64,000 nt of DNA from CAIUMH01 sp963758555 (GCA_963758555.1 CAVWVW010000003.1:1860001-1924000); one strand, 5' to 3'. Shown: positions 8,884 to 17,897, numbered from the stretch's first letter. Notes: a model not told the origin generated them from the letters alone. Program-made: numbers and translations.

Positions 8884-9650
8884 AGCGCCATCGAGTAGCC
8901 CCCGTTGAGCGGGATGGTCTGGCCCGTGAGCCACGAAGGCAAGGGGCTGGCCAGGAAGGCGACGAGATTGGCCACGTCGCTCGGGTCGCCACGGCGTCGG
9001 ATGGCGTAGCTGCGAAGCAGGGTCTTCAAGAACTCGGGGTTGGTCTCTTCGAGATCCGGACCGCTCGACTCGGTCCGCATGGTGCCGAGCGAGATGCAGT
9101 TCACGGTGATCTGGTGGCGGCCCACCTCACTGGCCACTGAGCGGAGGAACCCGGCCGCCCCGGCCTTGGCCGCGGCATAGGCCGCCATCCGAGGCTCGCC
9201 CAGTCGGGCGGCATCCGAGATGATCGTGACGACCCGACCGCCGCCTTGGCTGATCATCGAGGGCAGCGCCGCCCTCGTGCAGAACATCACGCCGTCGAGG
9301 TTGACTCGCAGGTAGGGCGCCCAGGCGGACGGATCCTGCTCGGCCGCCGGTGCGAAGTTGAAGCCCTCGGCACCCGCGTTCCCCGCGTTGTTCACCAGCA
9401 CGTCGAGGCCTCCTGTCGACGTCACGGCCTCGAGGACGTCGTCGAACGCGGTGACGTCGAAGACCAGAGGCTCCGCGTCGCCACCGAGCCTTCGGATCTC
9501 GCCGACCACGGCATCACAGCGCTCAGCACGCAGGTCGTTGACGTAGACCGCGGCCCCCGCCTCCGCCAGCGTGAGCGCTATCTGGCGCCCGACCCCTTGG
9601 CCCGAACCTGTCACGAGTGCCTTCTTGCCGCTCAGATCGATGCCCAGCAT
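8880..9650 (-). CDS. short-chain dehydrogenase/reductase
   Basis: Classical SDR of 256 residues binding NAD(P) through TGSGQGVGRQ; a further NNAG follows in VLVNNAGNAG. Catalytic Ser lies in IISDAARLG, and the expected Y-x3-K is YAAAK. The C-terminus WLTGQTIPLNGGY is typical. Resembles FabG-like oxidoreductases, but nothing nearby fixes the substrate. ATG 9650 is preferred to GTG 9653 because AGGGGGG then sits at a normal distance. Upstream TAGATT (9695-9690) may be its -10. Confidence 0.88.
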   Translation of the reverse strand: MLGIDLSGKKALVTGSGQGVGRQIALTLAEAGAAVYVNDLRAERCDAVVGEIRRLGGDAEPLVFDVTAFDDVLEAVTSTGGLDVLVNNAGNAGAEGFNFAPAAEQDPSAWAPYLRVNLDGVMFCTRAALPSMISQGGGRVVTIISDAARLGEPRMAAYAAAKAGAAGFLRSVASEVGRHQITVNCISLGTMRTESSGPDLEETNPEFLKTLLRSYAIRRRGDPSDVANLVAFLASPLPSWLTGQTIPLNGGYSMAL

Positions 9651-9700
9651 CACGCCCCCCTTGGCTTGGGCGCTCTCGCCCCCCGCTCGAATCTAGGTCC

Positions 9701-9729
9701 CCGGCTCGGCCGCCGAGCGGGCGAGCCGG
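9701..9729 (-). terminator. hairpin downstream of the UbiA gene
   Basis: CCGGCTCG (9701-9708) and CGAGCCGG (9722-9729) with a 13-nt loop, 20 nt beyond the UbiA stop. An alternative fold GCTCGGC-C-GCCGAGC uses the same bases. No U-tract. Confidence 0.5.
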
Positions 9730-9749
9730 AGGCGCCTCGGTCGATCGCT

Positions 9750-10608
9750 CTAGGGGCCTGCGAGCAAGGCCGCCGAACCGAGGGTCACGAAGGCCAGCAC
9801 GCAGAGCCCAGCGGAGACCAGCGTCCCGTGCCAGGCTGCTCGCCCTCGATCAGACCGAGCAGCGAGGAAGACCGCAGCGTCGACGACCAGGGCCGATGCC
9901 ACGAGGAGCAGCGTGAGCGGGCCATGGGGCTGATCCCGAGCTCTCGAGGCCCAGCACGCCGATGCCGAGCGCGGCCAGTGCCAGGATGACGACGCCGACG
10001 CGCAGGGACACCGCGGGACCGAGCCGCTGGGGCAGGCCTCGGACGCCGGTCAGCGCGTCGTCGTCTGCGTCAGCGATGGTGTTGAGGAAGTGGGCCCCGA
10101 CCCCCAGGAGGCCAGCGACGAGCATCACCACCGGCTTCGGCCACGGCGAGCCAGCCAACCCCAACGTGACGAAGGCCGGCAGGAGCGCGAAGGCGAGGGC
10201 GTAGGGGATGACGCTCGCCCACGTGGCCTTGAGCCCGAGGTTGTACGCCCACGCCAGAGCGACCGCCACCAGGTGGACGGTCGCTGCCCGCCAGCCGGAC
10301 GCCAGCGAGAGCGGCACGCAGAGGACCAGCGCAGCCAAGGCGCAGAGCGCCACGAGCCGGCGGGAGACCTCGCCGGCGACGATCGGCTTGGTGGTGCGAG
10401 CGGCGGCTCGGTCGCGCGTGGCGTCGAGCGCGTCGTTCGACCAGCCGACCGACAGCTGCCCGACGAGCACCGCCAAGGCCACCCAGAGGCTCGAGCGACC
10501 TCTCCCGACGTCGAGCGCCAGCGCCGTCGCCACCGCGGTGACCGCCAAGGTGGGTGGGAGGTGACAGGCCACGCCGAGGGCGCGCAGCGTGGCCCTCATC
10601 GATCGCAC
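9750..10608 (-). pseudogene. UbiA-family prenyltransferase, one frameshift
   Basis: Membrane prenyltransferase with both Asp-rich motifs, NDALDATRD and DADDD, which bind the prenyl diphosphate through Mg. Around 9940 the frame moves by one surplus base. The true C-terminus continues as LLLVASALVVDAAVFLAA and VLAFVTLGSAALLAGP, giving the last two helices and a stop at 9750-9752. Length would be about 285, normal for the family. Aromatic or glycerol-phosphate acceptor unknown. It follows the RecB-like gene by 36 bp, probably as an operon. GTG 10608 has GGAG upstream; ATG 10599 is possible. Confidence 0.8.
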
Positions 10609-10644
10609 AGGCCTGCTCGCTCCACCGTGGTGCCTCCGGCGACC

Positions 10645-11631
10645 TCAGCGAGGCAGCGGGAGCCCCGGGGCGTCGTGCCAGCTCTTCGGTGCGGCCAGCG
10701 GCTCACCACCGAACGCTGGGCAGTACGCCTTGAAGTGGCACCAGCCGCAGAGCGGGCCCTTCTTCGTCTCCCAGACGTCCTCCTCGGCGCTCTGCTGCAT
10801 GGTGTGCCAGAGACGCTGCATCTTGGTCCTCGTGGTCTCGAGCAGCGCCTCGTCGACGCCCACCCGTCGATCAGCAGCACCGTGGGGGGCGCCGACGTAG
10901 AGGAGGCGGAGCGAGAACGGTGTGACACCCTGGGTCTCAGCGAGCAGCAGGGCGTAGACCTTCATGGCGAAGAAGGCCTCGTCGAGGTAGCGCTCCTGGG
11001 GCACCTTGCCGGTCTTGTAGTCGCTGATCACCCAGCGCTCGTCGCCCCCCGAGGTGGTGTAGCGATCGAGCCGATCGATGAAGCCGTGGAGCACCAGGCC
11101 CCCGACGTCCGCCTCGAGGTGCAGCTCACGGGCCACGGGATCGAAGTTCCAGGGCCGCTCGATCTCCTGGTCGAAGTAGTTCTCGACCACTGCATCAGTG
11201 GCCCTGAGCAGCGCTGCCTCCTCGTCGGAGCCCTCAGGCACCACGACGTCGAGGTCGCGAGCGTCACTTCGTGCGCGGCGCTCGGCCACCGGATCGGCCT
11301 CGAGGACGTCGTGCCATCGTCCTGTGACCTCTCGGATCTGGGCTTCGATGGAGCCTTCGGACACCTCGTGGCGCTCGACGTCGGGACGGCGGAGCACCCG
11401 AAGCGACGGCGCCACCATGGCTCGGGCCTGCTCCTTGGTGCGTTGCTCGCGTGGCAGGTCGAAGAGCAGCTCGAAGACGGAGTGGAAGACGTTCCCCTTG
11501 AGCGTGGCCTGGGTGGGTGGGGTGCTGCAGCCCTGGATGGTGCCGAACCAGAAGCGCCGAGGGCACTGGTCGAACTCCTTGGCCCTCGACGGCGAGAGCC
11601 GCACGGGCAGCGCGTGAGGAGCCTCCTGCAT
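10645..11631 (-). CDS. RecB-family PD-(D/E)XK nuclease with Fe-S cysteines
   Basis: Single-domain exonuclease-like protein of 328 residues. Order of elements: LSPSRAKEFDQCPRRFWF, GNVFHSVFELL, HGFIDRLDR (catalytic Asp), VISDYKTGK (D-x-K), then a late CGWCHFKAYC. One early Cys plus three late Cys match the four-cysteine Fe-S clasp known from AddB/Cas4-type nucleases. No helicase domain is fused. DNA-repair role by family. ATG 11631 lies 7 nt after TAGACC. Divergent from purU, operonic with UbiA downstream. Confidence 0.88.
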   Translation of the reverse strand: MQEAPHALPVRLSPSRAKEFDQCPRRFWFGTIQGCSTPPTQATLKGNVFHSVFELLFDLPREQRTKEQARAMVAPSLRVLRRPDVERHEVSEGSIEAQIREVTGRWHDVLEADPVAERRARSDARDLDVVVPEGSDEEAALLRATDAVVENYFDQEIERPWNFDPVARELHLEADVGGLVLHGFIDRLDRYTTSGGDERWVISDYKTGKVPQERYLDEAFFAMKVYALLLAETQGVTPFSLRLLYVGAPHGAADRRVGVDEALLETTRTKMQRLWHTMQQSAEEDVWETKKGPLCGWCHFKAYCPAFGGEPLAAPKSWHDAPGLPLPR

Positions 11632-11720
11632 GACCACCGGTCTAGCCGTCCGGTGTTCTCGTCGTGGGGCTTTGCCGCGTTCGCTCCCGACGCCGGGGAG
11701 AGGTGCGAGACCCGGTGCCG

Positions 11721-11734
11721 TAGGGTTTTGCGCT
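11721..11734 (+). promoter_or_regulatory. leaderless -10 for purU
   Basis: TAGGGT at 11721-11726, 8-nt spacer, GTG 11735. Confidence 0.65.
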
Positions 11735-12590
11735 GTGAGCGAGCACGACGCCCAGCCGCTGATCATCACCGCTCGAGCGCCCGACGGTCCTGGTCTCGTC
11801 GCCGAGCTGGCGTCCGCGGTGGCCCACGCCGGTGGCAACATCCTCGACGTCGGCCAGCACTCCGATCCGGAGGCCTCGTGGTTCGGCTGTCGCCTCGAGG
11901 TCGACGGCCACGTCGAGCGAGCAGTGCTCAGCACCCAGCTGGCTGAGCTCGAAGGGCGCCGAGGGTTCCACTTCGAGCTCCACGAGCCGGGCGAGCGCCA
12001 GCGGGTGGCACTGGTGTGCTCGAAGACCCTCCACTGCGCGAGCGACCTGCTCGCCCGAGCGTCGATCGGAGCGCTTCCCTGCTCGATCGACGCCCTCATC
12101 TCGGACGCCACGACCGCCGAGTCGCTCGCCGCTCGTCACGAGATCGCCTTCCACCACGTCCCCGTCGGCGACGACCGCGCCGCCCAAGAGCGAGCACTGG
12201 GCGCCGCCCTTCACGAGAGCCAGCCCGACCTCGTGGTGCTGGCTCGCTACATGCGCGTGCTGCCCGCCTGGCTGTGCGACGCCTACGAGGGACGCATGAT
12301 CAACATCCACCACTCGTTCCTCCCCGCCTTCGCCGGAGCCGGTCCGTACAAGCGAGCCCACGAACGTGGCGTCAAGCTCATCGGCGCCACCGCCCACTAC
12401 GTCACAGCCGAGCTCGATGCCGGGACCGATCATCGCCCAAGACGTCGAACGGGTCAGCCACCGAGACAGCGTCGAGGACCTCATCCGACGAGGCGCCGAC
12501 GTGGAGCGCTCCGTCCTCGCCGCCGCGGTTCGCCTCCATGTCGAGCACCGCGTCATGGTCTTCGGCAACCGCACCTGCGTCTTCGACTGA
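11735..12590 (+). pseudogene. purU: formyltetrahydrofolate deformylase, one frameshift
   Basis: Hydrolyses 10-formyl-THF to formate and THF, supplying formate for purine synthesis and balancing one-carbon pools. An N-terminal ACT domain (ARAPDGPGLVAELASAV) is followed by the formyltransferase fold with NIHHSFLPAF, carrying the catalytic Asn-His. After AHYVTAELDAG, near 12423, one surplus base shifts the frame; sense continues PIIAQDVERVSHRDSVEDL to a stop at 12590. Restored length about 284, normal. Leaderless GTG start. Probably functional if the extra base is an error. Confidence 0.85.
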
Positions 12591-12630
12591 GGACCGCTCG
12601 GCGCCGTCGAGCGCGGTCATACTGGTGCTC

Positions 12631-13404
12631 GTGACCCCACCTGCGCAGAGCTGGCTGTGTGATCTCGACGGCGTGTTCGTCCGAGAGGGCACCGTCATCC
12701 CCGGCGCAGTGGCCTTCTTGGAGAAGCTCCGCAGCTCAGGGCGCAAGTTCCTGATCCTGACGAACAACTCGATGTTCACGCCGCGCGACCTGGCCGCTCG
12801 CTTAGAGGAGATGGGTCTCGAGGTGCCCGAGAGCCAGCTGTGGACCTCGGCCCTCGCCACCGCCGAGTTCGTCGCCTCCCAGCGACCCGGTGGGACCGCC
12901 TTCGTCATCGGCGAGTCAGGGCTCACCCACGCGCTGCACGAGGTGGGCTACACGCTCTCGAACAAAGAGCCCGACTACGTCATCTTGGGTGAGACGCGGA
13001 CCTACTCGTTCCAGCAGCTCTCGACAGCAGTGCGCCTGGTCGAGAGCGGCAGCCGGTTCCTCTGCACCAACCCCGACCCGACGGGTCCCTCGCCCGAGGG
13101 CTCCATCCCGGCGTGCGGCGCGGTCGCCGCGATGATCGAGCGCGCCACGAGGATCAGCCCGTACTTCATCGGCAAGCCCAACCCGCTGATGATGCGCGAG
13201 GGGCTCAACCGCATCGGCGCCCACTCCGAGTCGACGGTGATGATCGGCGACCGCATGGACACCGACGTGCTGGCCGGCATCGAAGCAGGCATGGCCACGA
13301 TCCTCGTGCTCTCAGGGGTGACTGCCGCAGGCGACGTCGAGCGGTTCCCCTATCGGCCGGGCCGCATCGTCGACTCGGTGGCCGACCTGATCGACGAGCT
13401 CTAG
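12631..13404 (+). CDS. HAD-IIA family phosphatase (NagD-like)
   Basis: Haloacid-dehalogenase phosphatase of 257 residues. Motif I is WLCDLDGVFV with the nucleophile Asp, motif II ILTNNS, motif III Lys in YFIGKPNPLM, motif IV MIGDRMDTDVLAGIEAG. The C2 cap lies between TNNS and GKP. Relatives dephosphorylate sugar or nucleotide monophosphates such as UMP or glycerol phosphate. GTG 12631 is preceded 7 nt earlier by CATACT, a one-mismatch version of the local leaderless hexamer. Convergent with the NUDIX gene, with 1 bp between stops. Confidence 0.92.
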   Translation: MTPPAQSWLCDLDGVFVREGTVIPGAVAFLEKLRSSGRKFLILTNNSMFTPRDLAARLEEMGLEVPESQLWTSALATAEFVASQRPGGTAFVIGESGLTHALHEVGYTLSNKEPDYVILGETRTYSFQQLSTAVRLVESGSRFLCTNPDPTGPSPEGSIPACGAVAAMIERATRISPYFIGKPNPLMMREGLNRIGAHSESTVMIGDRMDTDVLAGIEAGMATILVLSGVTAAGDVERFPYRPGRIVDSVADLIDEL

Positions 13405-13405
13405 C

Positions 13406-13871
13406 TCAGGCGACGCGCTCGTCCGTGGCGAACGCCGCAGCCACGAGGTCGAGCAGGTCGCGGTCTCGCTCGTAGGTCACCAGCTCGCGGGCCTCGCCCA
13501 GGCTCACCCATCGCAGCTCGTCGGCCTCTTCGTTCGCCTGGAACGTGCCGTCGAGGACGCTCATCAGCCAGTACGCCACGATCTTCGGGTCGACCCTTGC
13601 GGTGGATGTACTCGGTCACACCGAGGAACCGGCCGAGCTCGCACCGCAGACCCGTCTCCTCGAACGTCTCTCGCAGCGCGCACTCCTCGAAGGTCTCGTC
13701 CTGCTCGAGCTTGCCCTTGGGGAACGACCAGTCCTCGCGGTGGGGGCGATGGATGATGGCGATCTCGAGGGCACCGTGCTCGCCCGTGCGAGTGAGCATG
13801 CCGCCCGCGGCGCGCATCAGGTCGCCGGGCGGGTTCCCCGGTTCGATCACGATCTTGAGGGTCCCCCGCAC
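13406..13871 (-). pseudogene. NUDIX hydrolase, one frameshift
   Basis: Nucleoside-diphosphate-X hydrolase with a complete NUDIX box, GKLEQDETFEECALRETFEE followed by TGL (G-x5-E-x7-REUxEExGU), chelating Mg. Near 13596 an extra G (AAGGGTCGAC) ends the sense frame. Continuation reads PKIVAYWLMSVLDG and LRWVSLGEARELVTYERDRD to a stop at 13406-13408. Restored length about 155. GTG 13871 is chosen because TAGCGT lies 7 nt before it. Close to diadenosine-polyphosphate or 8-oxo-dGTP type hydrolases; specificity not readable. Confidence 0.8.
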
Positions 13872-13884
13872 GGACCTGACGCTA
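13872..13884 (-). promoter_or_regulatory. leaderless -10 for the NUDIX gene
   Basis: Minus-strand TAGCGT (13884-13879), 7-nt spacer, GTG at 13871. Confidence 0.65.
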
Positions 13885-14009
13885 TCGAGCAGCGACACAG
13901 AAGTGGTGGAACCGAGCAGGGAGATCCCGAGGTGCGCGCGCTCTGCTCTGCTCGCATCGCCATGACCTCCTCGACACTACCGGGTTGCCCTCTCGGAGGA
14001 TCCCGCCCG

Positions 14010-14021
14010 TAGCATCGAGCG
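14010..14021 (+). promoter_or_regulatory. leaderless -10 for the TauE/SafE gene
   Basis: TAGCAT at 14010-14015, 6-nt spacer, GTG 14022. TTGCCC at 13985-13990 is a possible -35 with a 19-bp spacer. Confidence 0.65.
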
Positions 14022-14798
14022 GTGGCTCCTCCCGTGACGCTCGCGCTCAGCGGTCTCGACGCTGCGCTGCTGGTGGTGATCGGCCTGGCGGCGGGCATCT
14101 TCAACGGCGTCGCCGGCGGTGGTCAGCTCCTCATCTTCCCCGCGCTCTTGGCCATGGGGATCCCGGCCCTGAGCGCCAACGTGACCTCGACGGTGGGCAT
14201 CGTGCCGAGCTACGTCGGCGGCGTCGTGGGCTTCCGCCGCCAGCTCGAGGGCCAAGGTCGTCGCCTCCGCTCGCTGCTGCCCTGGGCGCTCGTGGGAGCA
14301 GCCACCGGAGCGAGCCTGCTCTTGGTCACCCCCGAGGGATCGTTCCGCTCCCTCGTGCCGTGGCTGGTGCTGCTCGCCACCGTGCTCTTCGCCGTGCAGC
14401 CGCTGATCGTGCGGCTCGTGAGCCGGGTCGGCGTGGACCATGCGTCGCGCCGCGCCCTGCTCTTCGGCGGCACCTTCGTGGTCGCTGTCTACGGCGGCTA
14501 CTTCGGCGCGGCCATGGGCGTCATGATGCTCGCCCTCTACGGCCTGGCCCTGGTCGAGTCGCTGGCCACCACCAACGGCATCCGCTCTGTGCTCTCCATC
14601 CTCATCGGGACGTTGAGCGCCGTGATCTTCATCATCCACGGCGAGGTGGTCTGGCTGGCCGCCGGTGCGCTCGCCGTCGGGTGCGCGCTGGGGGGCTTCG
14701 CCGGGGCTCGGCTCGCTCTGTGGCTTCCGGTCCCGGTGCTCCGAGCGGTGATCATCGTCGTGGGGATGACCACCGCGCTGGTCCTGCTCGCCACCTGA
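14022..14798 (+). CDS. TauE/SafE (DUF81) family transporter
   Basis: Inner-membrane permease of 258 residues with seven to eight hydrophobic segments and the two-repeat layout of the family. Each half opens with the small-residue motif, here GIFNGVAGGGQLLIFPALL and then YGGYFGAAMGVMMLALY. Family members export sulfite, sulfoacetate or related anions. The next gene, DUF4395, is often linked to thiol and sulfur proteins, so a sulfur-related role fits but is inference. Leaderless GTG start. Confidence 0.9.
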   Translation: MAPPVTLALSGLDAALLVVIGLAAGIFNGVAGGGQLLIFPALLAMGIPALSANVTSTVGIVPSYVGGVVGFRRQLEGQGRRLRSLLPWALVGAATGASLLLVTPEGSFRSLVPWLVLLATVLFAVQPLIVRLVSRVGVDHASRRALLFGGTFVVAVYGGYFGAAMGVMMLALYGLALVESLATTNGIRSVLSILIGTLSAVIFIIHGEVVWLAAGALAVGCALGGFAGARLALWLPVPVLRAVIIVVGMTTALVLLAT

Positions 14799-14813
14799 GC
14801 GCCTGTCCAGAAA

Positions 14814-14823
14814 TCCGATCGGA
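14814..14823. promoter_or_regulatory. perfect 10-bp palindrome upstream of the DUF4395 promoter
   Basis: TCCGATCGGA, with AT-rich flanks, centred about 10 bp upstream of the -10 hexamer at 14828. Position suits a repressor operator overlapping the -35 region. Confidence 0.4.
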
Positions 14824-14827
14824 ATGG

Positions 14828-14840
14828 TAATCTATAGGGC
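14828..14840 (+). promoter_or_regulatory. leaderless -10 for the DUF4395 gene
   Basis: TAATCT at 14828-14833, 7-nt spacer, GTG 14841. Confidence 0.6.
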
Positions 14841-15341
14841 GTGCACGACCTGTTCCGCTTTCCCAACCCGGTCAACGAGAAGGCCGCCCGCACCGTGGCC
14901 ACCGGCGTCGTGCTCATGAGTGTGGCGTTCTTGATCACCGGTTGGACGTGGCTGCTCATCGTCCTCGTCTACGGCTTCGCCGCTCGCGTGGCCACCGGGC
15001 CGACCCTGAGCCCTCTCGGCCAGCTGGCCACCCGGGTCATCGCTCCTCGCTTGGGACCGGCTCGCCCGACGCCGGGACCGCCCAAGCGCTTCGCCCAGGC
15101 GATGGGTCTGGTCTTCTCCACCTTCGCCCTGGTGCTCGCGCTCAGCGTCTCGACCGACGCCGCTCGGATCGTGATCGGCCTCTTGCTCGTCGCCGCGTCG
15201 CTCGAGGCCTTCGTGGGCCTGTGCCTCGGCTGCAAGGTCTTCGCCGGTCTGATGAGGCTGGGGCTGATCCCCGAGTCGGTGTGCGAAGAGTGCGCCGACC
15301 TCTCTCGCCGACACCCTGGCCTCGCTTCGTCCCCTCGCTGA
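14841..15341 (+). CDS. DUF4395 membrane protein
   Basis: Membrane protein of 166 residues with the family hallmarks FPNPVNEKAARTVA at the N-terminus and GLCLGCKVFAGLMR near the end. About four hydrophobic segments. The conserved CxxC (CLGC) and a second pair CEEC close to the C-terminus are redox-type cysteine pairs. Function unknown; members are often encoded beside thioredoxins and sulfurtransferases. Follows the TauE gene by 42 bp with its own promoter and palindrome. Confidence 0.85.
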   Translation: MHDLFRFPNPVNEKAARTVATGVVLMSVAFLITGWTWLLIVLVYGFAARVATGPTLSPLGQLATRVIAPRLGPARPTPGPPKRFAQAMGLVFSTFALVLALSVSTDAARIVIGLLLVAASLEAFVGLCLGCKVFAGLMRLGLIPESVCEECADLSRRHPGLASSPR

Positions 15342-15343
15342 GC

Positions 15344-16945
15344 TCAGGGGATCTCGAGGCCATCCCTGTGGGGCCCGAGCGAGCGTTCGAGCAGAGCCCG
15401 ATGGGCGTCGAACGCGGCGCGGGCCTCGTGGAGCGACACCTCTTCGAAGGTGACCTCGTCGTCCAGCGACAGGCGACCGAGCTTGCCGAGGTCAGCCCCG
15501 ATGACGCAGCCCACCACGGGATAGCCGCCCAAGGTGGCGTGGTCTGGCCCGAGGATGACCAAGGAGCCGTCCGGCGGTGCCTGGATCGCCCCGGTGACCA
15601 CCGGGAACGAGGCGACCTCGGACACGGCCAGCTCCAGGGGACCTCCGAGCGGCTCGATGCGAAGCCCCACCCTGTTCGAGGGCGCTCGCACAGCTGCCAC
15701 CAGCCCGTCGAGCCAACCGGCTCGCAAGAGCTGGCCCACTTGCGGCCCGCGCACGACGCGCAGGTGCCCGGGAGCCCCGAGACCTGTCGTGCTCAGCGAG
15801 CTGCGTGTCCTTGCTGAGCGGCCGAGCGCGCCGAGGACGTCGCCCACCTCGAGGAGCCCCGGGCCGACGAAGCAGAGCTGATCGGTGCTCATCGAGCCGA
15901 GGATCGGCTCGATGAGCGGTCCGTTGGCCAGGCCGAGATACCCACGAGCGCCATGGATGACCTGCGGCAGCGCAAGCTGGCTGCCCGCTCTGATCGAGAC
16001 GGGCACCCCCGAGGGGATGGCGCGACCGTCGAGCTCGAGCAGCAGATCGATCCCGGCGAAGACCGCGTCGTCAAGCACGTCGAAGAGAAGACCACCGCTC
16101 AAAACCTCGAGGGCCCCGGGGGCGTCGCCGAGCAAGCCGCGCAGCAGCGACGCCCGGTCGGGATCGAAGGCCCCGCCGCGCGGGACCCCCACGCTCCCGA
16201 AGCCACGTCGGCCGTCGTCGATCACCGAGCAACCAGGGGCTGCGTGCGCCACCTTGAGCACAGGCGTCGCTCCGCTCGGCGGCGCCAGGCGCTCACGGGG
16301 GCCCGGCTCGCTCAGAGGAGCGAGCTCGTCGACGACGTCGAAGCTGACCAGGTCGCCCGGCGCAAGCAGCGACGGCTCCTCGCGAAGCGGGTCGAAGAGC
16401 GCAGCGCTCGAGCGACCGAGCAGCCACCACCCGCCAGGCGTGGCCGCCGGGTACACCGCGGCGTACCCGGCGGCGACAGCCAACGAGCCTTTGGGCACGC
16501 GAGCTCGGGGCGTCGCTCGGCGCTCGAGCGACGCCAGGGGGCCTTCGAGCCCTGTGAGGTAGCCGAAGCCCGGAGCGAAGCCGACGGTTGCCACCTCCAA
16601 GCTTGCCTCCGTGAGCGATCGAGCCATCTCCTCGAGGGAGAGCCCTGTGCGATCTGTGGCTTCGTCGAGATCCTCGCCATCGAGGACCACCGCAAGGCGG
16701 TGCTGGCGTCGCTCCGAGGGGCGATCGAGCGAGCGGGTCGCGCCCAAGAGCACCTCGACCGTCGCTTCGTCGAGGGGATGCTCTGCCGACACCAGCACGC
16801 TCGTCAGCCCGGAGACCACCTCGAGCCCCGACGGTGCGAGCAGCGCCAGCGCGCGGCCGAGGAGCTGCGGGACATCGCTGCTGATCAGCACCGCTCGCTC
16901 GCCGAGCGGCTGGACGCTGGTCCATCGAGGTCGCACGCCGCTCAT
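15344..16945 (-). CDS. 5-oxoprolinase PxpB-PxpC fusion
   Basis: ATP-dependent cleavage of 5-oxoproline to glutamate, performed with PxpA. This 533-residue protein fuses the two carboxylase-like subunits (KipI/KipA type). The PxpB half contains VGFAPGFGYLTGL and RVPKGSLAVAAGYAAVYP, and the PxpC half starts near 230 with APGCSVIDDGRRGFGSVGVP and ends with LGPDHATLGGYPVVGCVIGA. ATG 16945 overlaps the pxpA stop in an ATGA, so translation is coupled. The C-terminal stop is separated by 2 bp from that of DUF4395. Confidence 0.9.
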   Translation of the reverse strand: MSGVRPRWTSVQPLGERAVLISSDVPQLLGRALALLAPSGLEVVSGLTSVLVSAEHPLDEATVEVLLGATRSLDRPSERRQHRLAVVLDGEDLDEATDRTGLSLEEMARSLTEASLEVATVGFAPGFGYLTGLEGPLASLERRATPRARVPKGSLAVAAGYAAVYPAATPGGWWLLGRSSAALFDPLREEPSLLAPGDLVSFDVVDELAPLSEPGPRERLAPPSGATPVLKVAHAAPGCSVIDDGRRGFGSVGVPRGGAFDPDRASLLRGLLGDAPGALEVLSGGLLFDVLDDAVFAGIDLLLELDGRAIPSGVPVSIRAGSQLALPQVIHGARGYLGLANGPLIEPILGSMSTDQLCFVGPGLLEVGDVLGALGRSARTRSSLSTTGLGAPGHLRVVRGPQVGQLLRAGWLDGLVAAVRAPSNRVGLRIEPLGGPLELAVSEVASFPVVTGAIQAPPDGSLVILGPDHATLGGYPVVGCVIGADLGKLGRLSLDDEVTFEEVSLHEARAAFDAHRALLERSLGPHRDGLEIP

Positions 16946-17700
16946 CGCTCAGGTGCCTCGACGGCGATCCCCTCGTCATCGAGCGCCCGACGAGCGGTCT
17001 CGAGGGTCGCCAAGGCGTCGGGTCCGTCGGAGTGCACGCAGAGCGAGTCAACCGGGTGCCGCCCACCGTGGACGACGAGACCTCCGCGGGCGAGTGCTCG
17101 GACCTGGTCAGCCACCTCGGCAGCGTTCGTCAGCACTGCCCCAGGCTGGGCACGGTCCACCAGCGCACCACGTGCGTCGTAGCGCCGATCGCAGAAGCCC
17201 TCAGCCACCACGCGCAGCCCGACCTCGCTCGCCCATGCCGCCGCTCGGCTCCCGGCGGCCAGCACCACCACCGCTCCTGGCCAGATCACTGCCAGCTGGC
17301 CGAAGACGAAGTCCGCCAGCTCGTGGTCTTCGCTCAGGTCGTGGTAGAGCCGACCGTGGGGCTTGATGCTCTCGATGCTGAGCCCGGCTTCAGCTGCGAT
17401 GCCACTGAGCTCGTCGAGCTGGCCGAGCAGCGAGGCGACGACCTCGACGCTCGAGAGCGCGAGGCGCCGTCGACCGAAGCCGTCTCGATCCGGATAGGAG
17501 GGGTGTGCGCCCAAGCGAGTGGCGTACCTGGCGCACGCTGCCGCTCCCCTGGCCATCGACTGGGCATCGCCGGCATGGCCTCCGGTGGCCAGGTGAGCCG
17601 TCGAGACCCGAGCGATCAGTGCGTCATCGAGCTCGCGACCCGGCGCGCCAGGCAGCTCGCCGACGTCTGCGCTGAGGTCGATCGACGTGCGATGCGCCAT
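16942..17700 (-). CDS. pxpA: 5-oxoprolinase subunit PxpA (LamB/YcsF family), divergent
   Basis: Partner of the PxpBC protein, 252 residues, usual length. The scaffold is clear: IDLSADVGE at 7-15, HAGD at 42-45, GAHPSYPDRDGFGRR at 64-78, then KPHGRLY. Two normally invariant segments have drifted: D-L-N-A-D-L-G-E is DLSADVGE, and the usual S-A-N-I-A-C-G-F-H-A-G-D is STAHLATGGHAGD, losing Asn and Cys. The product may be an atypical oxoprolinase. ATG 17700 is preceded at 6 nt by CACGAT, one mismatch from the leaderless motif. Confidence 0.85.
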   Translation of the reverse strand: MAHRTSIDLSADVGELPGAPGRELDDALIARVSTAHLATGGHAGDAQSMARGAAACARYATRLGAHPSYPDRDGFGRRRLALSSVEVVASLLGQLDELSGIAAEAGLSIESIKPHGRLYHDLSEDHELADFVFGQLAVIWPGAVVVLAAGSRAAAWASEVGLRVVAEGFCDRRYDARGALVDRAQPGAVLTNAAEVADQVRALARGGLVVHGGRHPVDSLCVHSDGPDALATLETARRALDDEGIAVEAPER

Positions 17701-17897
17701 GGCTCCATCGTGGCCCACCTGACCAGGGGGCGACGGGCGCGCCACGGCGTCCGAGCATCCACGGCTTGCTGGCTCAGCAGAGGGTGACCCTGGACGCCCC
17801 CCTTCGCTCGCTAGCCTGGTTGCTTGGCGGAGGGTAACGAGAACGGTCGGCACGCCCGCAAGTCGGGTAGATCGCTGATCCCTGAGACGAGAGTGCT

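Noticed and set aside
10090..11946. Long plus-strand open frame antisense to UbiA and the RecB-like nuclease
   Set aside because: Low-complexity Arg/Gly/Glu composition typical of shadow frames; the minus-strand genes have clear motifs.
17760..17897. Possible riboswitch (c-di-AMP or TPP type) before the secreted lectin gene
   Set aside because: A CTGAGA and a GGAGGG-like patch occur, but the other conserved blocks of either class are missing.
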